A stretch of 5,991 nucleotides of DNA from Candidatus Aminicenantes bacterium UBA4085. GTDB lineage: Bacteria > Acidobacteriota > Aminicenantia > Aminicenantales > UBA4085. The notes beneath the pieces are model-generated. The model was given only the letters and a program-made list of their open reading frames with translations. It was not told where the DNA came from and did no database searches. The position numbers were made by a program, and so were the translations under genes. Of this stretch, positions 1-5,991 are shown piece by piece (position 1 is the first letter of the stretch; each line of letters opens with the position of its first letter). Where the stretch lies: assembly GCA_002383325.1 (NCBI GenBank), contig DFYJ01000075.1, positions 11,720 to 17,710 of the forward strand. Reading direction: 5' to 3'.

Positions 1-1088
1 CCCGCCCCGTCATTCTCGACCGCAACGAGGGTGACGTCCCCCTCATCGACCTCGGGCTCACGGTCCATGACCTCGAAAATGCGCTCCGCGCCGGCGATGG
101 CGGCCAGAATATTGTTGACCTGGGCCGTGATCTGGTTGATCGGCATGCCGACGTGGCGGGAGTACTGCAGGAAGGCCGCCAGGGACCCGATGTCGAAGCG
201 CCCGGCGATGGTCAGCATCCCGCCGAAGACCGCGGTGCCGGCATAGACGATGTTGTTGAGGTTCCCCATGATCGGCATGATGACGCCGGCATAGAAGTTG
301 GCTTTCGCGGCCGCGCCGCGGAAATCCTCGTTGATCCCGGAGAAGGCCCGCTTCATGGCCTCCTCGTGGTTGAAGACCTTGACCTCCTTGAGGCCGCCGA
401 TCGCCTCCTCGATGTTGCCGTTGAGCCTCCCCAGGAGGGCCTGCTGCTTCTGGAAGTACTTCCGGCTCTTGGCGCCAATCCTCCCGCTCATGAAGACCAT
501 CAGGGCCAGAACGACGGCCGTGAAGACGAAGAGAAGGGGGCTGAGGACAATCATCATCGCGACCGAGCCCGCGAACGTCAGGCCGCTGGAGACGAGCTGG
601 GTGAGGCTCTGCTCGAACATGAGCTGGACATTGTCCACGTCGTTCGTGTAGCGGCTCATGAGCTCGCCGTGAGTGTGGGTATCGAAGAATCGGAGGGGCA
701 GGCCCTGCATCTTATCGAAGAGCTCGCGGCGGATGAGGTTGGTGGTCCGCTGGGCCAGACGGATCGTGAGCCGCGACTGGAGATAGAGGGCCAAGACTCC
801 GGAGAGGTAGATGCCGCCCAGAACGAGAAGGGCGGCCGCCAGGCCCGCGAAATCGCCGGGGACGATATAGCGGTTGATGAGCGGCTTCAGGAAATAGGAT
901 CCCGCGAGTGTCGCGGCCGTGCTGATCAGAAGGAGGAGAACGACAAGGGCCGCAAGCCCCCGGCTCCGGTCGAGGTACCTGAGCAGCCGCGAGAAGCCCG
1001 ACCGGAAGTCCTTGGGCCGCTCGAAGCTGTGCGCACCCGGCCCTCTTCCTCCCAAGGCGGGCATGGGCCGTCTGCTCTCGGCCTTCAT
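1..1088 (-). CDS. ABC exporter half-transporter, subunit B (partial: transmembrane domain only)
   Basis: The reading frame runs from ATG at 1088-1086 to the left edge of the window, giving 362 codons with no stop. The 3' part, which should encode the nucleotide-binding domain, is missing because the window ends. The visible part is a six-helix exporter membrane domain: hydrophobic stretches lie at about residues 45-67, 82-104, 168-200 (two helices), 265-292 and around 298-318. Family-typical intracellular loops are seen as FFDTHTHGELMSRYTNDVD (about 134-152) and EEAIGGLKEVKVFNHEE (about 227-243); these couple the membrane domain to the ATPase. A hydrophilic N-terminal extension of about 30 residues precedes the first helix. 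The start codon overlaps the stop of subunit A (ATGA), and a strong Shine-Dalgarno (AAGGAGG) lies 6 nt upstream, which decides the start. By analogy with TM287/TM288 this subunit should supply the catalytically competent Walker B glutamate, but that region is not visible. The substrate (drug, lipid or peptide) cannot be inferred. Confidence 0.93.
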   Translation of the reverse strand, partial: MKAESRRPMPALGGRGPGAHSFERPKDFRSGFSRLLRYLDRSRGLAALVVLLLLISTAATLAGSYFLKPLINRYIVPGDFAGLAAALLVLGGIYLSGVLALYLQSRLTIRLAQRTTNLIRRELFDKMQGLPLRFFDTHTHGELMSRYTNDVDNVQLMFEQSLTQLVSSGLTFAGSVAMMIVLSPLLFVFTAVVLALMVFMSGRIGAKSRKYFQKQQALLGRLNGNIEEAIGGLKEVKVFNHEEAMKRAFSGINEDFRGAAAKANFYAGVIMPIMGNLNNIVYAGTAVFGGMLTIAGRFDIGSLAAFLQYSRHVGMPINQITAQVNNILAAIAGAERIFEVMDREPEVDEGDVTLVAVENDGA

Positions 1089-2830
1089 GCCGCGCCTCCT
1101 TCCCCCTGGGAACCGCAGATCTCGCGATAGATCGCGTTGCCCGCGAGAAGCTCCGCGTGGGTTCCTACGCCGGCCACCTGGCCGTCGTCAAGGACGACAA
1201 TCCGATCAGCGCCCTTCACGGAACCGATGCGCTGGGCGATCATAAGAACCGTCGTGCCTCGGTGCTTCAGGGTCAGATCGGCCAAGATCCGGGACTCCGT
1301 GGCCGTGTCGACCGCGCTGGTCGAGTCGTCGAGGATCAGGATGGCCGGCCTCTTCAATAGGGCCCGGGCAATGCACAGCCTTTGCTTCTGGCCGCCCGAG
1401 ACGTTGATGCCGCCCTGCCCCAGCACCGTCGCATAGCCCTCGGGAAAGCCGCGGATGAACCCGTCGGCCTGGGCGATCTGCGCGGCTTCTTCGACTTCCC
1501 CGTCGCCGGCCCGCCCGTCGCCCCAAAGGAGATTCTCCCGGATCGTGCCCGAGAAAAGGATGTTCTTCTGCAGGACCATGCCGATGCCCGCCCGCAGGTC
1601 CTCGATCCGGTAGTCGCGCACATCCACGCCGTCCACAAGGAGCTGCCCGCCCGTGACGTCGTAAAGGCGGGGAATGAGGCTCACCAGACTAGTCTTGCCG
1701 GACCCGGTGCCGCCGACGATGGCCACAAGCTCCCCCGGCGCGATGGTCAGATCGATTCCCGAGAGGACGTTCTTGCCCTGGCCCCCCGTCCCATATCGGA
1801 AATCCACGTCGCGGAACTCGATGCGGCCCAGGCGCACGATCGCCGGCTTCCCCCCGCCGGGAGAAGGCTTCTTGTCGACGATGTCGATCTCCGTCTCGAG
1901 AACCTCGACGATGCGCTTCCCGCAGGCCTCGGCTCGGGCAAAAAGGATGAAGACCATGGAGAAGATGATGATGCTGAAGAGGATCTCCATGATATAGCTG
2001 ATGAAGCTGAGCAGCTGCCCCGTCCCCATGCCTCCGGCGTGGACCATCCGTCCGCCCAGTCCGATCACCGCGATCATGGCCCCGTTCATGATCAGGATCA
2101 TCATCGGGAACATCAAGCTGATGAGGTTGCCGGCCCGGACGGCGGCCGCGGTAAGCTCGTCGTTCGACTTCCGGAACTTGAGCTTCTCGTGGGACTCGCG
2201 GACGAAGGCCTTCACCACGCGGATGGCGATGAGGTTCTCCTGCACCGTCCCGTTGAGCCCGTCGATCCGGGCCTGCACGGCGAAGAACAGCCGCTCCGCC
2301 CGGCGCAGGATCAGGGAGATGCCGAGAACAAGGGCGGGGATGGCCACGACCAGCACCAGGGAGAGCCGAGCGTTGATGCTGACGGCGAAGATCGCGGCGG
2401 AGACGAGCATGAGCGGGGCCCGGAGCAGCATGCGCAGGCTCATGAGCAGTGTGATCTGCAGCTGTCCGACGTCGCTCGTCAGGCGGGTCACCAGGGAGGG
2501 CGCGCTGAAGCGGTCGATGTTGGAGAAGGAGAAGGCCTGGACCTTGTCGAAGAGGGCCTTGCGGAGATTGGCCCCGAAGCCCTGGGCCGCTTCGGCCGAG
2601 AATTTCATGTTCAAGGCGCCCAGGCCGATGCAGATCAGCGAGAGGAGCACCATGAAGGCGCCCGTTCTCCCGATGTAGCCGATGTCGCCGGCTGCGACGC
2701 CGACGTCCACGATCCGGCCCATGAGCATGGGGACGAGCATCATGGAGACGACGTCGCCCGTCATGAGGAAGATGCAGAAGAGGGCGTATCCCCTGTACTT
2801 CCCGAGATGCGCGAGCAGCTTCTTGATCAT
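1085..2830 (-). CDS. ABC exporter half-transporter, subunit A (TMD-NBD, degenerate ATPase site)
   Basis: This is a complete 581-residue fused permease-ATPase, the usual length of a type IV ABC exporter half. The N-terminal part is a six-helix membrane domain (about residues 15-37, 57-76, 128-150, 156-175, 235-260, 272-298). The C-terminal ATPase begins near 335. It shows Walker A GGTGSGKT (373-380), Q-loop Gln421, signature VSGGQ (477-481), Walker B ILILDD (497-502) and D-loop SAVD (505-508). The residue after the Walker B aspartate is Asp502 instead of the catalytic Glu, and the switch position is Gln533 (MIAQRI) instead of His. This combination marks the degenerate partner of heterodimeric exporters of the TM287, BmrC and LmrC kind, matching the second half-transporter encoded immediately downstream. 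An in-frame TGA two codons upstream fixes the ATG at 2830 as the first possible ATG start. No Shine-Dalgarno is seen before it. The pair likely sits in the inner membrane and exports drugs or lipids; the substrate is unknown. Confidence 0.95.
   Translation of the reverse strand: MIKKLLAHLGKYRGYALFCIFLMTGDVVSMMLVPMLMGRIVDVGVAAGDIGYIGRTGAFMVLLSLICIGLGALNMKFSAEAAQGFGANLRKALFDKVQAFSFSNIDRFSAPSLVTRLTSDVGQLQITLLMSLRMLLRAPLMLVSAAIFAVSINARLSLVLVVAIPALVLGISLILRRAERLFFAVQARIDGLNGTVQENLIAIRVVKAFVRESHEKLKFRKSNDELTAAAVRAGNLISLMFPMMILIMNGAMIAVIGLGGRMVHAGGMGTGQLLSFISYIMEILFSIIIFSMVFILFARAEACGKRIVEVLETEIDIVDKKPSPGGGKPAIVRLGRIEFRDVDFRYGTGGQGKNVLSGIDLTIAPGELVAIVGGTGSGKTSLVSLIPRLYDVTGGQLLVDGVDVRDYRIEDLRAGIGMVLQKNILFSGTIRENLLWGDGRAGDGEVEEAAQIAQADGFIRGFPEGYATVLGQGGINVSGGQKQRLCIARALLKRPAILILDDSTSAVDTATESRILADLTLKHRGTTVLMIAQRIGSVKGADRIVVLDDGQVAGVGTHAELLAGNAIYREICGSQGEGGAA
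1095..1101 (-). promoter_or_regulatory. Strong Shine-Dalgarno of ABC subunit B
   Basis: The minus strand reads AAGGAGG with a 6-nt gap to the ATG at 1088. It lies inside the last codons of subunit A. Together with the ATGA overlap it supports coupled translation and near-stoichiometric synthesis of the two halves. It also shows that this organism uses canonical Shine-Dalgarno sites, unlike what is seen upstream of the subunit A and smc starts. Confidence 0.8.
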
Positions 2831-2862
2831 GATTCAGGAGGCCGGTCTTTGTTGCAGCTTGA

Positions 2863-2938
2863 TGGAGCCAGCGAGAGGGATCGAACCTCCGACCTGCTGA
2901 TTACGAATCAGCCGCTCTACCGACTGAGCTACGCTGGC
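2863..2938 (-). tRNA. tRNA-Thr (anticodon CGT), CCA encoded
   Basis: This is a 76-nt cloverleaf on the minus strand. The acceptor stem GCCAGCG pairs perfectly with CGCTGGC, followed by discriminator T73 and an encoded CCA. The D-stem is GCTC/GAGC. The anticodon stem GCTGA/TCAGC encloses the loop TTCGTAA, so the anticodon is CGT (2905-2903) and reads the threonine codon ACG. The T-arm is GGAGG-TTCGATC-CCTCT with one terminal G-T wobble. The G1-C72 and C2-G71 pairs and anticodon positions G35 and T36, known identity elements for threonyl-tRNA synthetase in E. coli, are present. T73 differs from the A73 of E. coli tRNA-Thr. The gene lies between the PilZ gene and the ABC exporter, on the same strand as both. 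Reading the opposite strand would give an ACG loop, but the T-loop and CCA are only in place on the minus strand. Confidence 0.96.
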
Positions 2939-2955
2939 CTCGGGAAGAGGGCCAT

Positions 2956-2984
2956 AAATTAGCCGAAATCAGGGCCCAAGTCAA
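2956..2984 (-). promoter_or_regulatory. Sigma-70-type promoter of tRNA-Thr (and probably the ABC operon)
   Basis: On the minus strand, -35 TTGACT (2984-2979) and -10 TAATTT (2961-2956) are separated by exactly 17 bp. The expected transcription start is near 2949, leaving about 10 nt before the mature tRNA 5' end at 2938. The bases just after the -10 (ATGGCCCTC) are GC-rich, as in the discriminators of stable-RNA promoters under stringent control. That regulatory reading is an inference. No terminator is seen between the tRNA and the ABC gene, so the promoter may also drive the exporter operon. Confidence 0.75.
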
Positions 2985-2985
2985 A

Positions 2986-3001
2986 CCGACCGTACGGACG
3001 G
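2986..3001. repeat. 16-bp near-perfect palindrome next to the tRNA promoter
   Basis: The plus strand reads CCGACCGTACGGACGG. Every position pairs with its mirror partner except one A-A mismatch (2989/2998). It ends one base before the -35 element of the tRNA-Thr promoter and about 40 bp past the PilZ stop codon. The symmetry centre is GTAC with no loop, so a dimeric protein-binding site is more natural than an RNA hairpin. No clear run of U follows, which argues against a Rho-independent terminator for the PilZ gene. Confidence 0.4.
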
Positions 3002-3040
3002 ATCGCGGGATGGCAGGTTCGGAAACGAGACGAGGGTTCG

Positions 3041-3436
3041 TTACTCGGAGGGCTTGGCCGGGCTCTTCGCCTTGCTCTGAGGTTTGGCCTGGCCCTTGCG
3101 CCATTGGTTGTAGCCGATCTCGAGCAGATCGGCCTTGGCGCTCTGGTCCAGATCCTTGATCCTGAGTCCGACCTCGACCTTGCCGTCTTGGCTCTTGGCC
3201 CAGATGACCTGGCCTTGCAGAGAGCGCGATCGTCCCTGCTCGGAGCTGTGGATCTTGAACTGCAGGTCGGCGCCGGGCTGGAGCTCCGTCCCCAGGTCGA
3301 GCACGACCCGGATGCCTTCCCGGGAGACGTTCTCGATGACGGCCGCGCCGGCCTCGCCACCGGCGGGTTCCACTTCGACCAGCTCGACCGGGACGAGGCA
3401 CTCGAAGCGGAGGAACTTTCTCTTCTCTTCGCTCAT
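3041..3436 (-). CDS. Single-domain PilZ protein (putative c-di-GMP receptor)
   Basis: Counting from the ATG at 3436, the product has 131 residues and is a small soluble protein without a signal peptide or membrane segment. Both hallmarks of c-di-GMP-binding PilZ domains are intact: RxxxR as RKFLR at residues 6-10, and N/DxSxxG as NVSREG at 36-41. The beta-barrel continues to about residue 96 (VGLRIKDLD). After a short helix (ADLLEIGYNQW), the last 19 residues or so form a basic, Lys/Pro/Ala/Ser-rich tail that looks disordered. An alternative GTG start at 3454 would add PHWNP ahead of this Met. I prefer the ATG because family members commonly begin a few residues before the RxxxR motif, and because a possible promoter -10 lies between the two starts. 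Neither start has a convincing Shine-Dalgarno. The gene is divergent from smc and upstream of tRNA-Thr. The effector partner is unknown. Confidence 0.88.
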   Translation of the reverse strand: MSEEKRKFLRFECLVPVELVEVEPAGGEAGAAVIENVSREGIRVVLDLGTELQPGADLQFKIHSSEQGRSRSLQGQVIWAKSQDGKVEVGLRIKDLDQSAKADLLEIGYNQWRKGQAKPQSKAKSPAKPSE

Positions 3437-3444
3437 CGGGTTCC

Positions 3445-3473
3445 AGTGTGGCACGAATTTCCAGCCATTTCAA
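3445..3473 (-). promoter_or_regulatory. Possible PilZ promoter implying a leaderless transcript
   Basis: On the minus strand, TTGAAA (3473-3468) is followed after 17 bp by CACACT (3450-3445). The -35 is good and the -10 is poor (3 of 6 matches to TATAAT). Transcription would begin within a few bases of the ATG at 3436, giving a nearly leaderless message and excluding the upstream GTG. This is a weak call based on spacing and on the lack of a better candidate. Confidence 0.3.
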
Positions 3474-3507
3474 GCCCAAATTTTCCCGTCGGGGACCTTT
3501 TTCGCAG

Positions 3508-3536
3508 TTGAGCCCGGCCCCCTCTTCGACTACAAT
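3508..3536 (+). promoter_or_regulatory. Sigma-70-type promoter of smc
   Basis: TTGAGC (3508-3513) and TACAAT (3531-3536) are separated by exactly 17 bp. The expected start is near 3543-3545, leaving only about 11-13 nt before the ATG at 3556. The leader is C-rich (CCCCCCTATCGAAACCCC) and contains no Shine-Dalgarno. The element lies in the gap between the divergent PilZ and smc genes. Confidence 0.7.
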
Positions 3537-3555
3537 ACCCCCCTATCGAAACCCC

Positions 3556-5991
3556 ATGTACATCAAACGGCTCGAACTGCAAGGCTTCAAGACCTTCCCG
3601 GAGCGGACCAAGGTCGTCTTCAACCCCGGGATCACCATCATCATCGGCCCCAACGGCACCGGCAAGAGCAACATCGTCGAGGCCATCCAATGGGTCCTGG
3701 GCGGTCATCGCCAGAAGACCGTCCGCGGCGAGAGGACCGAGGACGCCATCTTCAACGGCACCCAGAAGCGCCCCTCCATGGGCATGGCCGACGTGACCCT
3801 GACTCTCCAGAACAGCGAGGAGGAGCTGCAGATCAACCACCGGGCCTTCCGCACGGGCGAGAGCGAGTACCGCCTGGACGGCAAGGTGGTCCGCCTGCGC
3901 GACATCCAGGAGGAGCTCTGGAAGAAGGCCATCTCCGAGAACAAGTACTACGTCATCGAGCAGGGCGCCATCGGCACCTTCGTCACCTCCAAGCCCGTCG
4001 AGAAGCGGGCCCTCATCGAGGAGGCGGCCGGCACCGCCTACTACAAGGACAAGAAGCGGCTGGCCGAGAACAAGCTCGGCGACGCCGAGCAGAACCTGAC
4101 CCGGCTGGAGGACATCCTGGCCGAGGTGGCCAAGTCGCGCAACTCCCTGGCCCGCCAGGCCGGGGCGGCTGAGCGCCATCGCAAGCTGCGTGAGCGGATC
4201 CGGGAGCTGACGGTCCTCCACTTCAAGCACCGCGGCGCGAGCCTTCAGGCCGGTCAGCGCGAAATCCAGGCCGGCTACGAAGCCTCCCTGGAGCAGGAAC
4301 GGAGCCAGGACGCCCGGCTGGCCGAGGAGGAGCGGACCGTCAACCGCAAGCGCGGCGAGGCCCGCGACCTCGAGGAGGCCCTCAAGTCCGGCCAGGAGCG
4401 GCTCTACTCGCTCAAGGCCCAGATCGCCCGGGCCGAGGCCGAGCGCGACCGGGAGACCCGGCGGACCGAGGACCTGGAGATCCTGAGGAAGCGGGCGGCG
4501 GCATCCTCCGATGAGCTGCTGGCCGAGCTGCTGGCCATGGAGCAGGAGACGGGTGGGGCCCGCGAGGAGAATGCCGGCCAGGCCGAAGCCTTGAGCCTGA
4601 AGGAAGCCGAAGCCGCGCGCCTAGAAGTCTCCCTAAAGGAGATCGAGGAGCGGATCGCCCCCTGGGCGGCCAAGGTCGACCACCTGCGGACCGATGCCAT
4701 CCAGAAACTGGCTGAGCTGACCCAGGCCCGCAACGAGCAGGCCAAGATCGACAAGGAGATCGAGCTCGTCCTGCGCCAAGAGGAGAAGCTTCGGACGCGG
4801 CGCGATGAGACCTCCGAGCGGCTGGCCCGCCAGACAGCCGGCCGCGACGCCGTAGAGGCCGAACGGGCGGCCAAGGCCGGGGAGATGGCTGAACGGGAGA
4901 AAGCCGAGGCTGAGACCCGCGACAGGCTGGCCGAATCCGCCGCCGTCATCAACGGCCTGCGCGAACACCTTGGCGTCCTCAAGGATGAGCGCGACGCGAC
5001 GAGCCACCACCTGCAGTCCCTGCGCAAGCTGGAGGCCCAGGAGCGGCAGGCGGCCGAAGTCCCCGGCCTGCCTTCGGCCCTGGGCGCCTTCACGGACATG
5101 ATCTCCTCCGATACCGCGGATGCCCCGCTGGTCGACATCTTCTGGAAGGAAGAGGCCCGCTCGCTGGTCGTCCGTCCCCAGGACGTTCTGGAAGCGCTGG
5201 GCGCCGGCGGTCTGCGCGGCAACTTCCTGCTCGTCCCCAGCGCCGAGCGGATCGGCGAGATCGATGCCCCGCTCTGCGATCCCGACATCCTCGGCCGCCT
5301 GAAAGCGCGGATCAAGCCGGGCCCGGCCCTGGGCGGGCGCCTGCCGCAGCTTCAGGACGCCTTCATCGTCAAGGACGTCCGGGCCGCCGTGCGTCTCTGG
5401 CTGGCCCACCCCGGCCGCAGCTTCATCACCACGTCCGGGGATGTCCTCCTGCGCGACGGCCTTCTCAAGCTGGGCCAAAGGAAAGACGGCCTCTTCACCT
5501 TCGTTCAGGAGATACGCGACTTGGAAGGACGCCTAGCCTCCCAGGAAGCGGTCATCGATCCGCTGGCCCGGGATCTGGCCGGGGCGCTGGAGACCAAGGC
5601 CGGCCTGGAAGCCCGCCTCGACGGCCTGACCGACGAGATCGGCGGCCTGCGGCGAGTCCTGGTCGACCTGGAAAAACACTCCGCCCTGGCCGCGGCCGAG
5701 AGAGACAAGCTGGCCAATGATCTGGCCCTCTTCGGGCACGATCTCGAGATCCTGGCCATGGACCGGACCGGCTTCCAGGAGAAGAACGAGCGGCACGCCG
5801 CCGTGCTGAAAGCCCAGGAGGAAGAGGAGCGCCTCCGCCGCGAAGCCGCCGAAACCGAAGAACGCGGCCTGCTCGATCATCAGGAGCGGGCCAACCGGGA
5901 GAGACAGGCCCTTCTGGAGCTTCGCGGCGCGGTCAGCCTGGGACGCGAGAAGGTGGCCGGACTGGCGGCCCGGATCGCCTCCCTGGAGACC
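3556..5991 (+). CDS. smc: Chromosome segregation ATPase SMC (partial, N-terminal 812 residues)
   Basis: The frame is open from ATG 3556 to the right edge. Full-length SMC proteins are about 1150-1200 residues, so the rest of the second arm and the C-terminal ATPase lobe (signature, Walker B) lie outside. The N-terminus MYIKRLELQGFKTF is the typical SMC start. Walker A is GPNGTGKS at 31-38 (Thr35 where Ser is usual), and the Q-loop region follows at VLGG. YVIEQGAIGTFVTSKP (132-147) and RALIEEAAGTAYYK (151-164) are the conserved head segments before the arm. Residues about 165-500 form a Glu/Arg/Ala-rich coiled coil, about 504-646 the hinge, and about 650-812 the returning coiled coil. SMC forms a ring with ScpA and ScpB that loads on DNA and helps compact and segregate the chromosome. 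The hinge glycine motif is reduced: GDVLLRDGLLKLGQ keeps Gly635 and Gly640, with Asp634 and Leu639 where paired glycines are usual. A plasmid or MukB-type protein is unlikely given the head sequence. Confidence 0.95.
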   Translation, partial: MYIKRLELQGFKTFPERTKVVFNPGITIIIGPNGTGKSNIVEAIQWVLGGHRQKTVRGERTEDAIFNGTQKRPSMGMADVTLTLQNSEEELQINHRAFRTGESEYRLDGKVVRLRDIQEELWKKAISENKYYVIEQGAIGTFVTSKPVEKRALIEEAAGTAYYKDKKRLAENKLGDAEQNLTRLEDILAEVAKSRNSLARQAGAAERHRKLRERIRELTVLHFKHRGASLQAGQREIQAGYEASLEQERSQDARLAEEERTVNRKRGEARDLEEALKSGQERLYSLKAQIARAEAERDRETRRTEDLEILRKRAAASSDELLAELLAMEQETGGAREENAGQAEALSLKEAEAARLEVSLKEIEERIAPWAAKVDHLRTDAIQKLAELTQARNEQAKIDKEIELVLRQEEKLRTRRDETSERLARQTAGRDAVEAERAAKAGEMAEREKAEAETRDRLAESAAVINGLREHLGVLKDERDATSHHLQSLRKLEAQERQAAEVPGLPSALGAFTDMISSDTADAPLVDIFWKEEARSLVVRPQDVLEALGAGGLRGNFLLVPSAERIGEIDAPLCDPDILGRLKARIKPGPALGGRLPQLQDAFIVKDVRAAVRLWLAHPGRSFITTSGDVLLRDGLLKLGQRKDGLFTFVQEIRDLEGRLASQEAVIDPLARDLAGALETKAGLEARLDGLTDEIGGLRRVLVDLEKHSALAAAERDKLANDLALFGHDLEILAMDRTGFQEKNERHAAVLKAQEEEERLRREAAETEERGLLDHQERANRERQALLELRGAVSLGREKVAGLAARIASLET

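Noticed and set aside
153..1130. A 325-codon plus-strand open frame at the left end.
   Set aside because: It lies opposite ABC subunit B, whose membrane-domain motifs are unmistakable. The frame has low-complexity acidic and basic composition and no recognisable domain.
2863..2938. tRNA-Thr as an integration site for a mobile element.
   Set aside because: No integrase, no direct repeat of the tRNA 3' end and no compositional break is visible on either side.
1382..2962. A 526-codon plus-strand open frame opposite ABC subunit A and the tRNA.
   Set aside because: It is antisense to a clear ABC exporter with all its motifs. Its composition is Asp/His/Glu/Ala-rich without any domain, and its C-terminus (GASERDRTSDLLITNQPLYR) is the well-known spurious peptide made by translating the opposite strand of a tRNA. 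High GC at third positions explains the open frame.
2985..3005. Rho-independent terminator after the PilZ gene.
   Set aside because: The palindrome there has no loop, contains a mismatch, and is followed on the minus strand only by GGTTTGACTT, which doubles as the tRNA -35 region rather than a U-tract.
2901..3479. A 192-codon minus-strand frame overlapping both the PilZ gene and the tRNA.
   Set aside because: It is an Arg/Gly/Pro-rich frame-shifted shadow of PilZ that runs into the tRNA. PilZ has both c-di-GMP motifs in its own frame.
4404..5478. Two long minus-strand open frames (4404-5315 and 4633-5478) opposite smc.
   Set aside because: One is Ser/Arg-rich and the other Gly/Leu/Ala-rich, as expected for complements of a GC-rich coiled-coil gene. 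The smc frame is continuous and motif-bearing through this whole stretch.

Overview
This is a high-GC bacterial chromosomal window (roughly 65% G+C by eye) of ordinary core and housekeeping character. No insertion sequences, integrase, CRISPR array or phage genes are visible. The gene content (a chromosomal SMC ATPase, a single-domain PilZ protein, a heterodimeric ABC exporter and a tRNA-Thr with encoded CCA) is bacterial but not phylum-specific. The SMC flavour (an IEQG motif, a glycine-poor hinge) would fit Acidobacteriota or a relative such as Aminicenantes. That placement is only a guess from memory of the family.

The left three-fifths, read leftwards on the minus strand, runs: PilZ protein (3436-3041), tRNA-Thr(CGT) (2938-2863), ABC exporter half-transporter A (2830-1085) and ABC half-transporter B (1088 to beyond position 1). 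The two ABC genes overlap by 4 bp (ATGA) and clearly form one translationally coupled operon. Their motifs indicate a heterodimeric type IV (TM287/288, BmrCD, LmrCD-like) exporter: subunit A carries a degenerate ATPase site (Asp for the catalytic Glu, Gln for the switch His). Subunit B is cut by the window edge before its nucleotide-binding domain. A good sigma-70-type promoter (TTGACT, 17 bp, TAATTT) precedes the tRNA. Only 32 nt separate the mature tRNA 3' end from the ABC start, with no visible promoter, terminator or Shine-Dalgarno there, so the tRNA and exporter are probably co-transcribed.

The right two-fifths, read rightwards, is the first 812 codons of an SMC protein (3556 to beyond 5991). 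It contains the N-terminal ATPase lobe, the first coiled-coil arm, the hinge and the beginning of the returning arm. Its hinge keeps only one glycine of each pair in the usual GGxxxGG motif. A near-consensus promoter (TTGAGC, 17 bp, TACAAT) lies just upstream and implies a leader of only about a dozen bases without a Shine-Dalgarno. PilZ and smc are divergent across a gap of about 120 bp.

No undescribed system is evident. The points most worth checking are the tRNA-ABC dicistron, the divergent SMC hinge, the contrast between SD-less first genes and a strong SD on the internal gene, and a 16-bp near-palindrome abutting the tRNA promoter.
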